This document shows positions 1 to 6,608 of a DNA stretch of 15,965 nt, one piece after another; position 1 is the stretch's first letter, and the number at the start of each line of letters is the position of its first letter. The notes under the pieces are model-generated. The model saw only the letters and a list, made by a program, of their open reading frames with translations, was not told the DNA's origin and made no database searches. A program made the position numbers and the translations under genes. This DNA is from Clostridiales bacterium (GTDB lineage: Bacteria; Bacillota; Clostridia; Oscillospirales; Oscillospiraceae): positions 3,062 through 19,026 of the forward strand of contig VSNB01000028.1 of assembly GCA_009774055.1 (NCBI GenBank). Reading direction: 5' to 3'.

Positions 1-219
1 GATGGGGCCAAGGCCATCCGCATCAGCGGGAAGCAGCAGGGAGATTTCTACATGCTGACCTTTGAGAACACCTGCTCCAGCGAACCTCTGCCCCCGGCGG
101 GGACCGGGCTTTCCAACATCAAAGCGGTGGCGGAAAAGTACCACGGGGCGCTGATGACGGAGAAAAACGGACGGCAATTTTATTTAAGTGTGCTACTGAA
201 CATTTCGGCCTTGCAATAG
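1..219 (+). CDS. AgrC-like GHKL sensor histidine kinase, C-terminal fragment (5' end outside window)
   Basis: The frame is open from base 1 to a TAG at 217-219 and gives 72 residues. It ends a GHKL-type ATPase domain: a beta strand around YMLTFEN, then the G-box GTGLSNIKAVAEKYHG, which is the usual end of AgrC/HATPase_c_5 kinases. The N-terminal membrane sensor and the phospho-accepting His lie upstream of the window. The kinase would be membrane-bound and phosphorylate a LytTR regulator, probably encoded just upstream. The last residues (LLNISALQ) run a little past the usual end of the domain, and the same bases contain a possible half-site for the regulator gene that follows. The family is clear from the G-box; the ligand is unknown. 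Confidence 0.85.
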   Translation, partial: DGAKAIRISGKQQGDFYMLTFENTCSSEPLPPAGTGLSNIKAVAEKYHGALMTEKNGRQFYLSVLLNISALQ

Positions 220-244
220 GGCCGGCTCTACGAGGAAGTTAACG

Positions 245-925
245 ATGGAAACGATACTTTATGTTGAAGATGATCTGAGCCTGATTGATGGTCTGGAGTA
301 TACACTGGAAACCAACGGTTATTCGGTTGACAACGCCCGGACAGTCAAGCAGGCGCTGGCATTATTCAATAGTAAATCCTATCATTTGCTCCTGCTGGAT
401 GTTACCCTGCCGGATGGCAGCGGATTTGAAATCTGTAAAGAAGTGCGGAAAAGCTCTTCCGTTCCGATCATCTTTTTAACCGCTTCCGATCAGGAAATCA
501 GTATTGTGAAGGGCCTGGATATGGGCGGAGACGACTATATCACAAAACCGTTTAAGCTCAACGAACTGCTGTCGAGAATCAAGGCGCTGCTCCGCCGTTC
601 GGCCGGATTTTCTCAATCGGTGTTTTTAGAGGCAAACGGTATAAAAGTGGATCTGATGGAACGTCTCGTCTGGAAGAACGGCGTTTTGCTGGATCTCCCC
701 TTGGTCGAATATAAGCTGCTCTGCCTGTTGATGCGCAACCCAAACCATCTGCTGACACGGGAAACTATTTTAGATAGCCTTTGGGACGGAGCCGGCAATT
801 ATGTAGATGATAATACCCTCTCCGTCTATGTACGCCGTCTGCGAAACAAAATTGAAGAAACGCCTAACGCTCCCCAGCATCTGCTGACAGAGCGTGGGAT
901 TGGATATAAGTGGGTTGTGGAGTGA
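245..925 (+). CDS. OmpR/PhoB-family response regulator (first TCS-ABC module)
   Basis: This 226-residue protein has the standard two-domain layout. The receiver domain spans about 3-116 with acidic residues E8-D10, phospho-acceptor Asp52 in LLLLDVTLPDG, Thr79 and Lys101 in ITKPF. A winged-helix DNA-binding domain spans about 128-225, with the recognition helix around DDNTLSVYVRRLRNKI and the wing at GIGYKW. A GAGGAAG ribosome site precedes ATG 245. It starts only 25 bp after the upstream kinase stop, so any promoter must lie inside that gene. The cognate kinase follows 9 bp downstream, then an ATPase and a permease. By analogy with VanR/BceR-type systems it probably activates the transporter genes. 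It is intact, and its recognition helix differs from that of the second OmpR regulator at 12182, so the two should read different sites. Confidence 0.95.
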   Translation: METILYVEDDLSLIDGLEYTLETNGYSVDNARTVKQALALFNSKSYHLLLLDVTLPDGSGFEICKEVRKSSSVPIIFLTASDQEISIVKGLDMGGDDYITKPFKLNELLSRIKALLRRSAGFSQSVFLEANGIKVDLMERLVWKNGVLLDLPLVEYKLLCLLMRNPNHLLTRETILDSLWDGAGNYVDDNTLSVYVRRLRNKIEETPNAPQHLLTERGIGYKWVVE

Positions 926-934
926 AAAAACGCT

Positions 935-2170
935 ATGCGGAATTTAGGAAAAGAAGCTAAAACGCTATTGCTTGGAATCACCATTGTGTGTGTGCTGTCC
1001 CTCCTGTTTGCTTTCGGCATCTCCTCTGTCCTGACAAAAAATTTTCAGAGCAGTTTGGTAAACCATGATTACGGTGTGGCCGGGTATCTTTTGAACCATG
1101 ACGATGCGTATGTCCTCTCCGCCTTTACCGATGAAAGGGGTGAAGAGGACATTCTTTGCGGCCTCAATGCGTTGTCTTTACTTGGGTATCACGAAGCCGC
1201 TCCTGTCAGATTACTCCCGGCAGTTTCCGCATATCAGAATAAAGTCCTGTTGTCCCTGTGTGGTCTGTTGCTTTTGGTTTTTGCTGCAATCTATGTTTTC
1301 TTATTTCTGTATTTACGCAGGCAGCGCAAAGCGGTTTGGGATGCAGGGCGGGCGATTCAAGAATTTCTTGATGGAAATACCGCGTCGCGGATTGAGTGTG
1401 AGCAGACCGGCGGCTGGTACAGCTTGTTCCATCAGGTGAATGAACTGTCCGCCATCCTCTCCGCCCATGCGGAAAAGGAGCGGCGGACGAAAGAATTTTT
1501 ACAGGGGATGATCTCTGATGTATCGCATCAACTCAAAACGCCGCTCTCCGCTTTGAAAATGTATCAGGAAATTATCGGCAGCCATACCGCTGATCCGGAG
1601 GCGGTCATTGGCTTTTCTCAAAAGTCTCTGCGCGAAATCGAACGAATGGAGGCGGTGGTCTATACGCTTCTGAAATTAGCGCGGCTGGATGCGGGAATGA
1701 TTCAAATGCAGAAGACGCCGGAAAATATTGATACGCTCATGCAGGATATCCTGGAACGGTTTGAGGTTCGCGCAGAACAGGAGAGCAAAGTCATAACGCT
1801 GTCAGGAAACAAGGAGGTGTCGCTTTCCTGTGACGCTCTGTGGATTTCAGAAGCAGTTGGTAACATTGTCAAGAACGCTTTAGATCATACCGGATCAGGC
1901 GGCCGCATCAACATTTCCTGGGAGCAAGGCGCTATTATTACAAAAATCGTGGTAGAGGACAATGGGACGGGGATTTGCCCTGAAGATCTGTATAACATTT
2001 TCAAGCGATTTTACCGCAGCCGGTTTTCGCAGGATACACAGGGCATTGGATTAGGGCTTCCGTTGGCAAAGACCATCGTGGAGCTTCATGGAGGAACGAT
2101 TTCTGTGGCGAGCAGGCTCCATACCGGAACTGCATTTACCCTCAGCTTTTTCCATCTTACAAATGAGTAA
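935..2170 (+). CDS. Sensor histidine kinase, VanS-like, with extracytoplasmic loop
   Basis: This 411-residue membrane kinase has TM1 at about 10-34, an extracytoplasmic segment of roughly 70 residues (35-103) and TM2 at about 104-127. The cytoplasmic HisKA domain carries His198 in SDVSHQLKTPLSALK. The HATPase_c domain has an N-box (GNIVKNALDHT, Asn314), a G1 box (EDNGTGI), an F-box (FKRFYR) and a G2 box (GIGLGLPLAKTIVELHGG). All catalytic motifs are present. It partners the regulator just upstream. The loop is larger than in BceS-type intramembrane sensors, so it may sense a ligand directly. ATG 935 has only a weak, distant Shine-Dalgarno (GGAG at 919-922), so translation may depend on coupling to the upstream gene. 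The stop is followed by a 62-bp gap before the ATPase gene. Confidence 0.95.
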   Translation: MRNLGKEAKTLLLGITIVCVLSLLFAFGISSVLTKNFQSSLVNHDYGVAGYLLNHDDAYVLSAFTDERGEEDILCGLNALSLLGYHEAAPVRLLPAVSAYQNKVLLSLCGLLLLVFAAIYVFLFLYLRRQRKAVWDAGRAIQEFLDGNTASRIECEQTGGWYSLFHQVNELSAILSAHAEKERRTKEFLQGMISDVSHQLKTPLSALKMYQEIIGSHTADPEAVIGFSQKSLREIERMEAVVYTLLKLARLDAGMIQMQKTPENIDTLMQDILERFEVRAEQESKVITLSGNKEVSLSCDALWISEAVGNIVKNALDHTGSGGRINISWEQGAIITKIVVEDNGTGICPEDLYNIFKRFYRSRFSQDTQGIGLGLPLAKTIVELHGGTISVASRLHTGTAFTLSFFHLTNE

Positions 2171-2182
2171 GATAGAAGTCAC

Positions 2183-2209
2183 TTGAAAGTAAGCTGGAGG
2201 GGGTATGAT
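2183..2209 (+). promoter_or_regulatory. Weak candidate promoter before ATPase gene
   Basis: TTGAAA (2183-2188) and TATGAT (2204-2209) match -35 and -10 hexamers, but the spacer is only 15 bp. It lies in the gap between the kinase stop and the ATPase start, where a regulated promoter for the transporter pair would be expected. A short imperfect palindrome (AAGTCACTT) overlaps the -35. No copy of the ACATTT direct repeat seen elsewhere in the window is present here. Confidence 0.3.
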
Positions 2210-2232
2210 GGAACCGTAAGGAGGTACTTGCC

Positions 2233-2916
2233 ATGAATATTCTTGAAGTACAAAATCTGAGTAAAGCCTATGGGTCAGGAGAAGCGGAGGTCAATGCCCT
2301 GAATCAGGTCTCCTTCTCGGTCCGCAAAGGGGAATTTATCGCTATCATTGGGGAATCCGGCTCAGGCAAAAGCACACTGCTGAACATTGTGGGCGGGCTT
2401 GACAATCCTACGTCGGGCAAAGTCTGGATCGATGGGAAAGATGTGTTCTCCATGTCTGAGAAGAAGCTGACCGTTTTCCGGCGGCAGCACATTGGATTTA
2501 TCTTTCAGTCCTTTAATCTGATTCCGGAACTGAACGTGGAGCAGAATCTGACGTTCCCGCTCCTTCTGGACTACAAAACCCCGGATCAGAAATTTGTGGA
2601 TGAATTGCTGCATGTGCTGGGACTGACGGAGCGCCGGAAGCACTTGCCCAGTCAGCTTTCCGGCGGCCAGCAGCAGCGCGTGGCGATTGGTCGGGCGCTC
2701 GTTACCCGTCCGGCCTTGATTATGGCCGATGAACCCACTGGAAATCTGGACAGTAAAAACAGCCAGGAAGTCATTGCGCTCCTGCAATCCATGTCGGCCA
2801 AATATCAGCAAACGATTCTGATGATTACCCACAATGAAAATCATGCGGGTGCTGCCGACCGTGTTTTCCGTATGGCAGACGGCGTTTTGAAAGACCTGGG
2901 GGGTGCCCGGCAGTGA
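2233..2916 (+). CDS. ABC transporter ATP-binding protein, MacB/LolD type
   Basis: This 227-residue cytoplasmic ATPase belongs to the LolD/MacB/SalX group. It has Walker A GESGSGKST (40-48), Q-loop Gln92 in GFIFQSFNL, signature LSGGQ (142-146), Walker B ALIMADEPTGNLD (161-173) and switch His200 in MITHN. All are canonical, so it should hydrolyse ATP. AAGGAGG at 2219-2225 precedes ATG 2233. The permease start overlaps its last codons. With the 775-residue FtsX-type permease it should form a transporter that works on substrates at the outer face of the membrane, such as antimicrobial peptides or lipid-linked molecules. The substrate is not readable from sequence. It is closely similar to the ATPase at 14004: the motifs fall at the same residue numbers. 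Confidence 0.95.
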   Translation: MNILEVQNLSKAYGSGEAEVNALNQVSFSVRKGEFIAIIGESGSGKSTLLNIVGGLDNPTSGKVWIDGKDVFSMSEKKLTVFRRQHIGFIFQSFNLIPELNVEQNLTFPLLLDYKTPDQKFVDELLHVLGLTERRKHLPSQLSGGQQQRVAIGRALVTRPALIMADEPTGNLDSKNSQEVIALLQSMSAKYQQTILMITHNENHAGAADRVFRMADGVLKDLGGARQ

Positions 2917-5240
2917 AAAGCTATCTTGCCCTTGTCCCCCAATATGAGCGGGTACATCGAAAGAGCAGCAGGATGTCCGTTCTCTGCATTGTTTTCTCGG
3001 TGCTGCTTGTAACAGCCATCTTCAGCATGGCGGATATGGCGCTCCGCGCGCAAAAAAGCTATTTTATCAAGACCAATGGAGAGTATCATGCCAGTGTGAC
3101 CGGCATCAGCGAGGAAACCGCCGAACTGATTGGCGCACGGCTCGATGTGGCCGTCTGCGGCTGGACCTATCAGGGCAGTATGGGAATGATCGGCTCCAAA
3201 ACGGTCAGCTTTGCCGGCGCCAGCGAGGATGCTTTCTCCATTTTGACAGAGATGGAACTGCAAAGCGGGACATACCCTGCCCGGCCTGATGAAGCCCTGC
3301 TCAATCAGACGGCATTGGAGCAGCTGGGGCTGTCGGTTGGTGATACGGTCACGGTTGCTCTATCAGATGGCAGGTCAAAGACTTACCATGTGACCGGGGT
3401 GCTGCGGGATATGGGCAGCCTGCTCAAAGCGGACGTGTATGGCATGGTAATGAATGAGGACGGATTTCGGGAGATTGCGGATGAAAATGCCATAGACGGA
3501 ACGACTTTTCGCATTCAATTCAAGCCCGGAGTCAATATCCGTTCCGCTATACGGGAAATCCGGGACACCTATGGCCTCTCTGACCGCCAGGTGGCGGAGA
3601 ATACAGCTCTGCTTGGCCTGATGGGACAGAGCGAAAACAGCACCATGCAGTCTCTTTATATTGTGGCGACATTCCTGATTCTGCTGGTGTTGATCGCGGG
3701 AACGGTGATGATTGCCGCCAGCTTCAACACGAATGTTTTGGAACGGGTCCAGTTTTACGGCCTTCTGCGCTGTCTGGGCGCGGATAAGGGTCAAGTAAAG
3801 CATTTTGTGATCCGGCAGGGGCTGCGGCAAAGCATGAAAGGCGTCCCCATCGGTTTGATTGCTGGTCAGGTCATAACATGGTGCGCCTGTTTCCTGCTGA
3901 AGTCCGTCAGCGGGGACCGCTTTTCGGAAATCCCCATGTTTCAGTTCAGTATCAGCGGCCTGATAGCCGGGGCGGTTGTTGGTTTCCTGATTGTGATTCT
4001 GGCATCGTTGTCGCCGGCAAAAAAAGCGGCGAAAGTATCGCCCATCACCGCGATCAGCGGCAACACCCAGCTTACAGAACATAAAAAGGCTGCGAATACA
4101 AGCTGTCTTCGGGTGGATACTGGCATGGGAATTTTTCATGCGGTGTCCGGAAAAAAGAACCTGTTCCTCATGACCTGCTCCTATGCCATCAGCATTATGA
4201 TGTTCCTCTCTTTCCAGGTGTTGGTGGTTTTCCTGGGCGAAGGAATGCCCGCTCTTACACCATCCGCCGCTGATTTAACTGTAATAATGGGCGGCACAGC
4301 TCTGGACAGAACGCTGGTGGAGCAAATCAGCACCATAGGCGGCGTTGAACGGGTATTTGGACGGATGGAGTGCGCGGGTCTTCCGATTTCGTCTGCTGGG
4401 GGCGATGGAACAATTACACTGGTTTCGTACGATGAACTCCAATTACAGTGGGCAAAAGAGGCGTTAAGCCAAGGAAGTGTTTCCTCTGTTCAAGACAGCA
4501 GCGGCTATGTTTTAGCGGTCTATCAGGACGGCCGGAATTGGACAACCGGCGATACCTTGACAATCAGAACTGCCGCGGAAGAGCGGCAGGTTATCATAGC
4601 CGGAGTATTACCTGCCACACACGCAGTCAATGGTGCGGGAAGCTGCGGTTATGTAGTCTGCTCAGAGCAAACATTCCTTGAATTTGTTGGAGATACAGGC
4701 TACACAGCGATGGATGTGCAGTTTTCCGACACAAATGATGATACCGTAGTTGCCGCAATTCGGAACCTGCTCCCAGCGGACAGTACGGTTTCTGACAAGC
4801 GCCTGAGCAATTCGGAATCGCAGAGCGCCTATTATACAGGAGCGATTTTTATTTATGGCTTCCTGATTATCATTGCTTTCATTACGGTGTTCAATATCTT
4901 TAACAGCATGAATGCCAGCGTAGCGTCCCGGACAAGGCAGTATGGCATTATGCGCTCGATTGGCATGGGCGTGGATCAGCTCCGCAGGATGATTGCGGCG
5001 GAAGCATTCACCTATGCGGTTCTCGGCTGCGTGGCAGGCTGTATTTTGGGACTGCCGCTGAATAAATTGATGTTTCAGTTTTTGATTGCGGAAAAATGGG
5101 GAACAGGATGGACAATTCCCGTAGGCTCGCTTTTAATCATAGTTTTGACATGCCTAGCATCGGCGGGAATTGCAATCAGGCGCCCAATCAAACAGATCAG
5201 CAGTATGGCTATCGTGGACACCATTAAATTGCAGCAGTAA
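2913..5240 (+). CDS. FtsX/MacB-type ABC transporter permease, full length
   Basis: This 775-residue permease is built from two FtsX-like halves. The first half has TM1 at about 18-42, a large extracytoplasmic domain at about 43-245, and three helices near 246-272, 305-332 and 343-366. A central helix follows at about 416-440, then a second extracytoplasmic domain at about 441-640, and three C-terminal helices near 643-668, 697-720 and 735-762. This is the usual 8-TM arrangement for the family. The start overlaps the ATPase stop by 4 bp (GTGA), so the two are translationally coupled. An alternative is that it acts as a sensor partner for the kinase, as Bce-type permeases do, although Bce permeases have a different topology. 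It is complete, in contrast to the paralogue at 14684. Confidence 0.93.
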   Translation: MKSYLALVPQYERVHRKSSRMSVLCIVFSVLLVTAIFSMADMALRAQKSYFIKTNGEYHASVTGISEETAELIGARLDVAVCGWTYQGSMGMIGSKTVSFAGASEDAFSILTEMELQSGTYPARPDEALLNQTALEQLGLSVGDTVTVALSDGRSKTYHVTGVLRDMGSLLKADVYGMVMNEDGFREIADENAIDGTTFRIQFKPGVNIRSAIREIRDTYGLSDRQVAENTALLGLMGQSENSTMQSLYIVATFLILLVLIAGTVMIAASFNTNVLERVQFYGLLRCLGADKGQVKHFVIRQGLRQSMKGVPIGLIAGQVITWCACFLLKSVSGDRFSEIPMFQFSISGLIAGAVVGFLIVILASLSPAKKAAKVSPITAISGNTQLTEHKKAANTSCLRVDTGMGIFHAVSGKKNLFLMTCSYAISIMMFLSFQVLVVFLGEGMPALTPSAADLTVIMGGTALDRTLVEQISTIGGVERVFGRMECAGLPISSAGGDGTITLVSYDELQLQWAKEALSQGSVSSVQDSSGYVLAVYQDGRNWTTGDTLTIRTAAEERQVIIAGVLPATHAVNGAGSCGYVVCSEQTFLEFVGDTGYTAMDVQFSDTNDDTVVAAIRNLLPADSTVSDKRLSNSESQSAYYTGAIFIYGFLIIIAFITVFNIFNSMNASVASRTRQYGIMRSIGMGVDQLRRMIAAEAFTYAVLGCVAGCILGLPLNKLMFQFLIAEKWGTGWTIPVGSLLIIVLTCLASAGIAIRRPIKQISSMAIVDTIKLQQ

Positions 5241-5247
5241 TAAAATA

Positions 5248-5291
5248 CCGGAGGGCAGCGGTTTTTGGCCGCTCCCTTCGGCATTTCCTTT
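5248..5291 (+). terminator. Imperfect bidirectional terminator hairpin
   Basis: CCGGAGGG-C-AGCGG (5248-5261) pairs with CCGCTCCCTTCGG (5269-5281). The stem has about 13 bp with one bulged C and one G-U pair, around a T-rich 7-base loop. ATTTCCTTT follows on the plus strand and TATTTTATTA on the minus strand. It sits 8 bp after the permease stop and could serve both the first operon and transcripts arriving from the minus-strand XRE gene. Confidence 0.65.
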
Positions 5292-5360
5292 ACATCAGGG
5301 CAGCACACGCTGTCTCGATGCTTCTATGGCCGTCATTCAATCTTTCAAAATTTTGAGCAC

Positions 5361-5394
5361 TTCGGACATTTCTGTAACATTTACGTTTTATAAT
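5361..5394 (+). promoter_or_regulatory. Orphan activator-type promoter with ACATTT direct repeat
   Basis: CGGACATTTCTG then TAACATTT give ACATTT at 5366-5371 and 5377-5382, an 11-bp period. Six bases later comes a perfect TATAAT (5389-5394). There is no TTGACA-like -35; the first ACATTT takes its place, 17 bp from the -10. The same geometry occurs before the genes at 12182 and 14004. Only an 18-codon ORF (5429-5485) follows, so the original target gene appears lost. Transcription would run antisense through the XRE gene. Confidence 0.7.
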
Positions 5395-5428
5395 GGCCTC
5401 ACCGCACCAAAGGAAGCGAGGTGTTGAA

Positions 5429-5485
5429 ATGAGTCCATCAATCGAAAATGAATATTTCTTCGATAGGGGCCTCGACCACCCTTGA
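5429..5485 (+). other. 18-codon ORF behind the orphan promoter, probably a gene remnant
   Basis: GAGGTG at 5418-5423 sits 5 bases before ATG 5429, and the frame closes at TGA 5483-5485. The peptide has a plain polar/acidic sequence with no Cys, no signal peptide and no Gly-Gly leader motif, so it does not look like a pheromone or bacteriocin. From codon 4 it is the reverse complement of the 3' end of the XRE gene. The promoter, ribosome site and first few codons probably belonged to a gene whose body was replaced. Expression is possible; a function is not supported. Confidence 0.25.
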
Positions 5486-5638
5486 AATGTCAATGGCTAA
5501 TTTCAGAGAGGGATTGTACTGTGCTTTTTCCAGCCGCATGATGGTTTCCCGGCGCACGCCTACCTGCGCGGCCAGCTGTTCCTGTGTCAAATCCTTCAGC
5601 TGCCGATACTTTTTTAATCTGCACTCAAACTCGGCCAT
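5438..5638 (-). CDS. Small XRE-family HTH transcriptional regulator
   Basis: This 66-residue protein is almost entirely one HTH_3/Cro-C1 domain. Helix 2 and the recognition helix lie at about 18-37 (TQEQLAAQVGVRRETIMRLE), followed by the family-typical NPSLKLAIDISRVVEAPIEEIF. It binds DNA as a dimer in the cytoplasm. On the minus strand GGAG lies 8 bases before the ATG. It starts 3 bp after the stop of a small membrane ORF, and short XRE genes in Bacillota are often paired with small membrane proteins. It faces away from the LytTR pair, so a divergent control region lies between them. It is completely overlapped by the likely transcript from the promoter at 5361-5394. Confidence 0.9.
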   Translation of the reverse strand: MAEFECRLKKYRQLKDLTQEQLAAQVGVRRETIMRLEKAQYNPSLKLAIDISRVVEAPIEEIFIFD

Positions 5639-5641
5639 GTC

Positions 5642-5863
5642 TTATTCTCCGCCCTCCTCCGTCTGGTCATCGTGGTCATAGCGGAAAAGCAGATACTCCG
5701 GGAGAAAAATGCCCAGGGCCAACGTGAGGGAGAGTACAATCTGTTCCGGGCCCATCGGAGTGGCCATCGCAAAACATTTTGTGACATACAAACAGCATTT
5801 CATAACAAACAGGCGGATGGCTGCTTGCCAGTGCAGGACAGCCGTAGTATAATATTCCGTCAT
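5642..5863 (-). CDS. Hypothetical small single-TM protein upstream of XRE gene
   Basis: This frame gives up to 73 residues. One clear hydrophobic helix lies at about 41-60 (QIVLSLTLALGIFLPEYLLF), followed by an acidic tail (DHDDQTEEGGE). None of the four Met codons (residues 1, 21, 33 and 37) has a recognisable Shine-Dalgarno. The start is therefore unsure, and the first 30 or so residues, which overlap the LytTR promoter on the other strand, may be untranslated. A likely reading is either a 37-41-residue membrane peptide or the C-terminal end of a larger membrane protein whose 5' part was lost. Position and spacing suggest co-transcription with the XRE gene 3 bp downstream. I do not recognise the family. 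Confidence 0.45.
   Translation of the reverse strand: MTEYYTTAVLHWQAAIRLFVMKCCLYVTKCFAMATPMGPEQIVLSLTLALGIFLPEYLLFRYDHDDQTEEGGE
5788..5812 (+). repeat. Direct repeat ACAAACAG upstream of LytTR operon promoter
   Basis: Two perfect copies of ACAAACAG lie at 5788-5795 and 5805-5812 (17-bp period), ending 12 bp before the -35 of the LytTR operon promoter. The period does not match the usual 21-22 bp of LytTR half-sites. Binding by another regulator is possible but unproven, and the repeat also lies within the minus-strand small ORF. Confidence 0.35.
5825..5853 (+). promoter_or_regulatory. Near-consensus sigma-A promoter of the LytTR operon
   Basis: TTGCCA (5825-5830), a 17-bp spacer and a perfect TATAAT (5848-5853) precede the LytTR regulator by 35 bp. 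This should be active without an activator. The heptamer ATAATAT occurs at 5849-5855, over the -10, and again at 5865-5871 in the early transcribed region. That would be a natural place for a repressor such as the divergent XRE protein. Confidence 0.75.
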
Positions 5864-5888
5864 AATAATATGGGAGGTGGATTACCCC

Positions 5889-6608
5889 ATGCTGCGTATT
5901 GCCATCTGCGACGATGACAGCGCCACCGTCCAATCCAACCGAAGCATCGCGGAGGACTGCCTGAAGCAATGCGGGAGCGCCGGCGAGATTGCCGCCTACA
6001 CCCACAGCGGCAATCTTCTCTACGACATCACCGAGGATGGATTTTTCTTTGACCTGATCCTGCTGGACATCGAGATGCCCGGCAGCACCGGGATGGAGCT
6101 GGCCGGGAAGATCAGGCCCGTTTTGCCCAATGTGAAGATCATCTTCATTACCTCCCATGTGGAGTACGCCATCGACGCCTTTGCGTTATCCATCTTCCGG
6201 TACGTCCCCAAGAACGACATCGCCCGGCGACTCCCTGGGGCGATCTGCGACGCCATCCGGCTGATCGAGCTGGAGGAGGGGCGGTTCTACACCATCCAGA
6301 CCAACAGCCGCCTGGAGAAGATCCCGTATAAGGAAATCCTTTTCCTTTCCCGGGACGGGAAAAACACCAGCATCACCACTGCCAGCGGCGCAGCCAAGGT
6401 GCGCAAGAGCTTGCAGCAGGTCTATGAGGAGCTGGCCGCGGAGGAGTTCATCTTCATCGACCGGGGCTGTATTGTCAACATGATCCATGTCATGCAGGTC
6501 AAGGAGGGCATGGTTGTACTGAAAAACGGCGCCGCCCTCCCCATCAGCCGCTCCCATCTGCAAGAGGTAAAGGCGCAGATCAATGCCTACTGGGGGGCGC
6601 ACATATGA
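5889..6608 (+). CDS. AgrA-like LytTR-family response regulator
   Basis: From ATG 5889 the protein has 239 residues. AGGTGG (5875-5880) with 8-bp spacing supports this start over the in-frame GTG at 5877, which overlaps the ribosome site. The receiver domain spans about 1-125 with the DDD motif (8-10), phospho-acceptor Asp60 in LILLDIEMPG, Thr88 and Lys108. A LytTR DNA-binding domain spans about 133-236, including EEFIFIDRGCIVNM and LPISRSH, typical of AgrA/VirR/LytR regulators that bind pairs of 9-bp repeats. The stop overlaps the kinase start by 4 bp, so the pair is coupled. Likely targets are nearby exporters, for instance the operon at 10171, but I found no convincing LytTR repeat there. 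Confidence 0.95.
   Translation: MLRIAICDDDSATVQSNRSIAEDCLKQCGSAGEIAAYTHSGNLLYDITEDGFFFDLILLDIEMPGSTGMELAGKIRPVLPNVKIIFITSHVEYAIDAFALSIFRYVPKNDIARRLPGAICDAIRLIELEEGRFYTIQTNSRLEKIPYKEILFLSRDGKNTSITTASGAAKVRKSLQQVYEELAAEEFIFIDRGCIVNMIHVMQVKEGMVVLKNGAALPISRSHLQEVKAQINAYWGAHI

Noticed and set aside
5429..5485. An 18-residue peptide with a fair ribosome site as a possible AgrD-like or other pheromone
   Set aside because: It has no hydrophobic leader, no Cys and no Gly-Gly or charged AgrD tail. Most of it is simply the antisense of the XRE gene end, and no AgrB is nearby.
5774..5788. ACATTT and ACATAC upstream of the LytTR promoter as another OmpR box
   Set aside because: The period is 10 bp, no -10 lies 6 bp after the second copy, and the sequence is inside the minus-strand small ORF.
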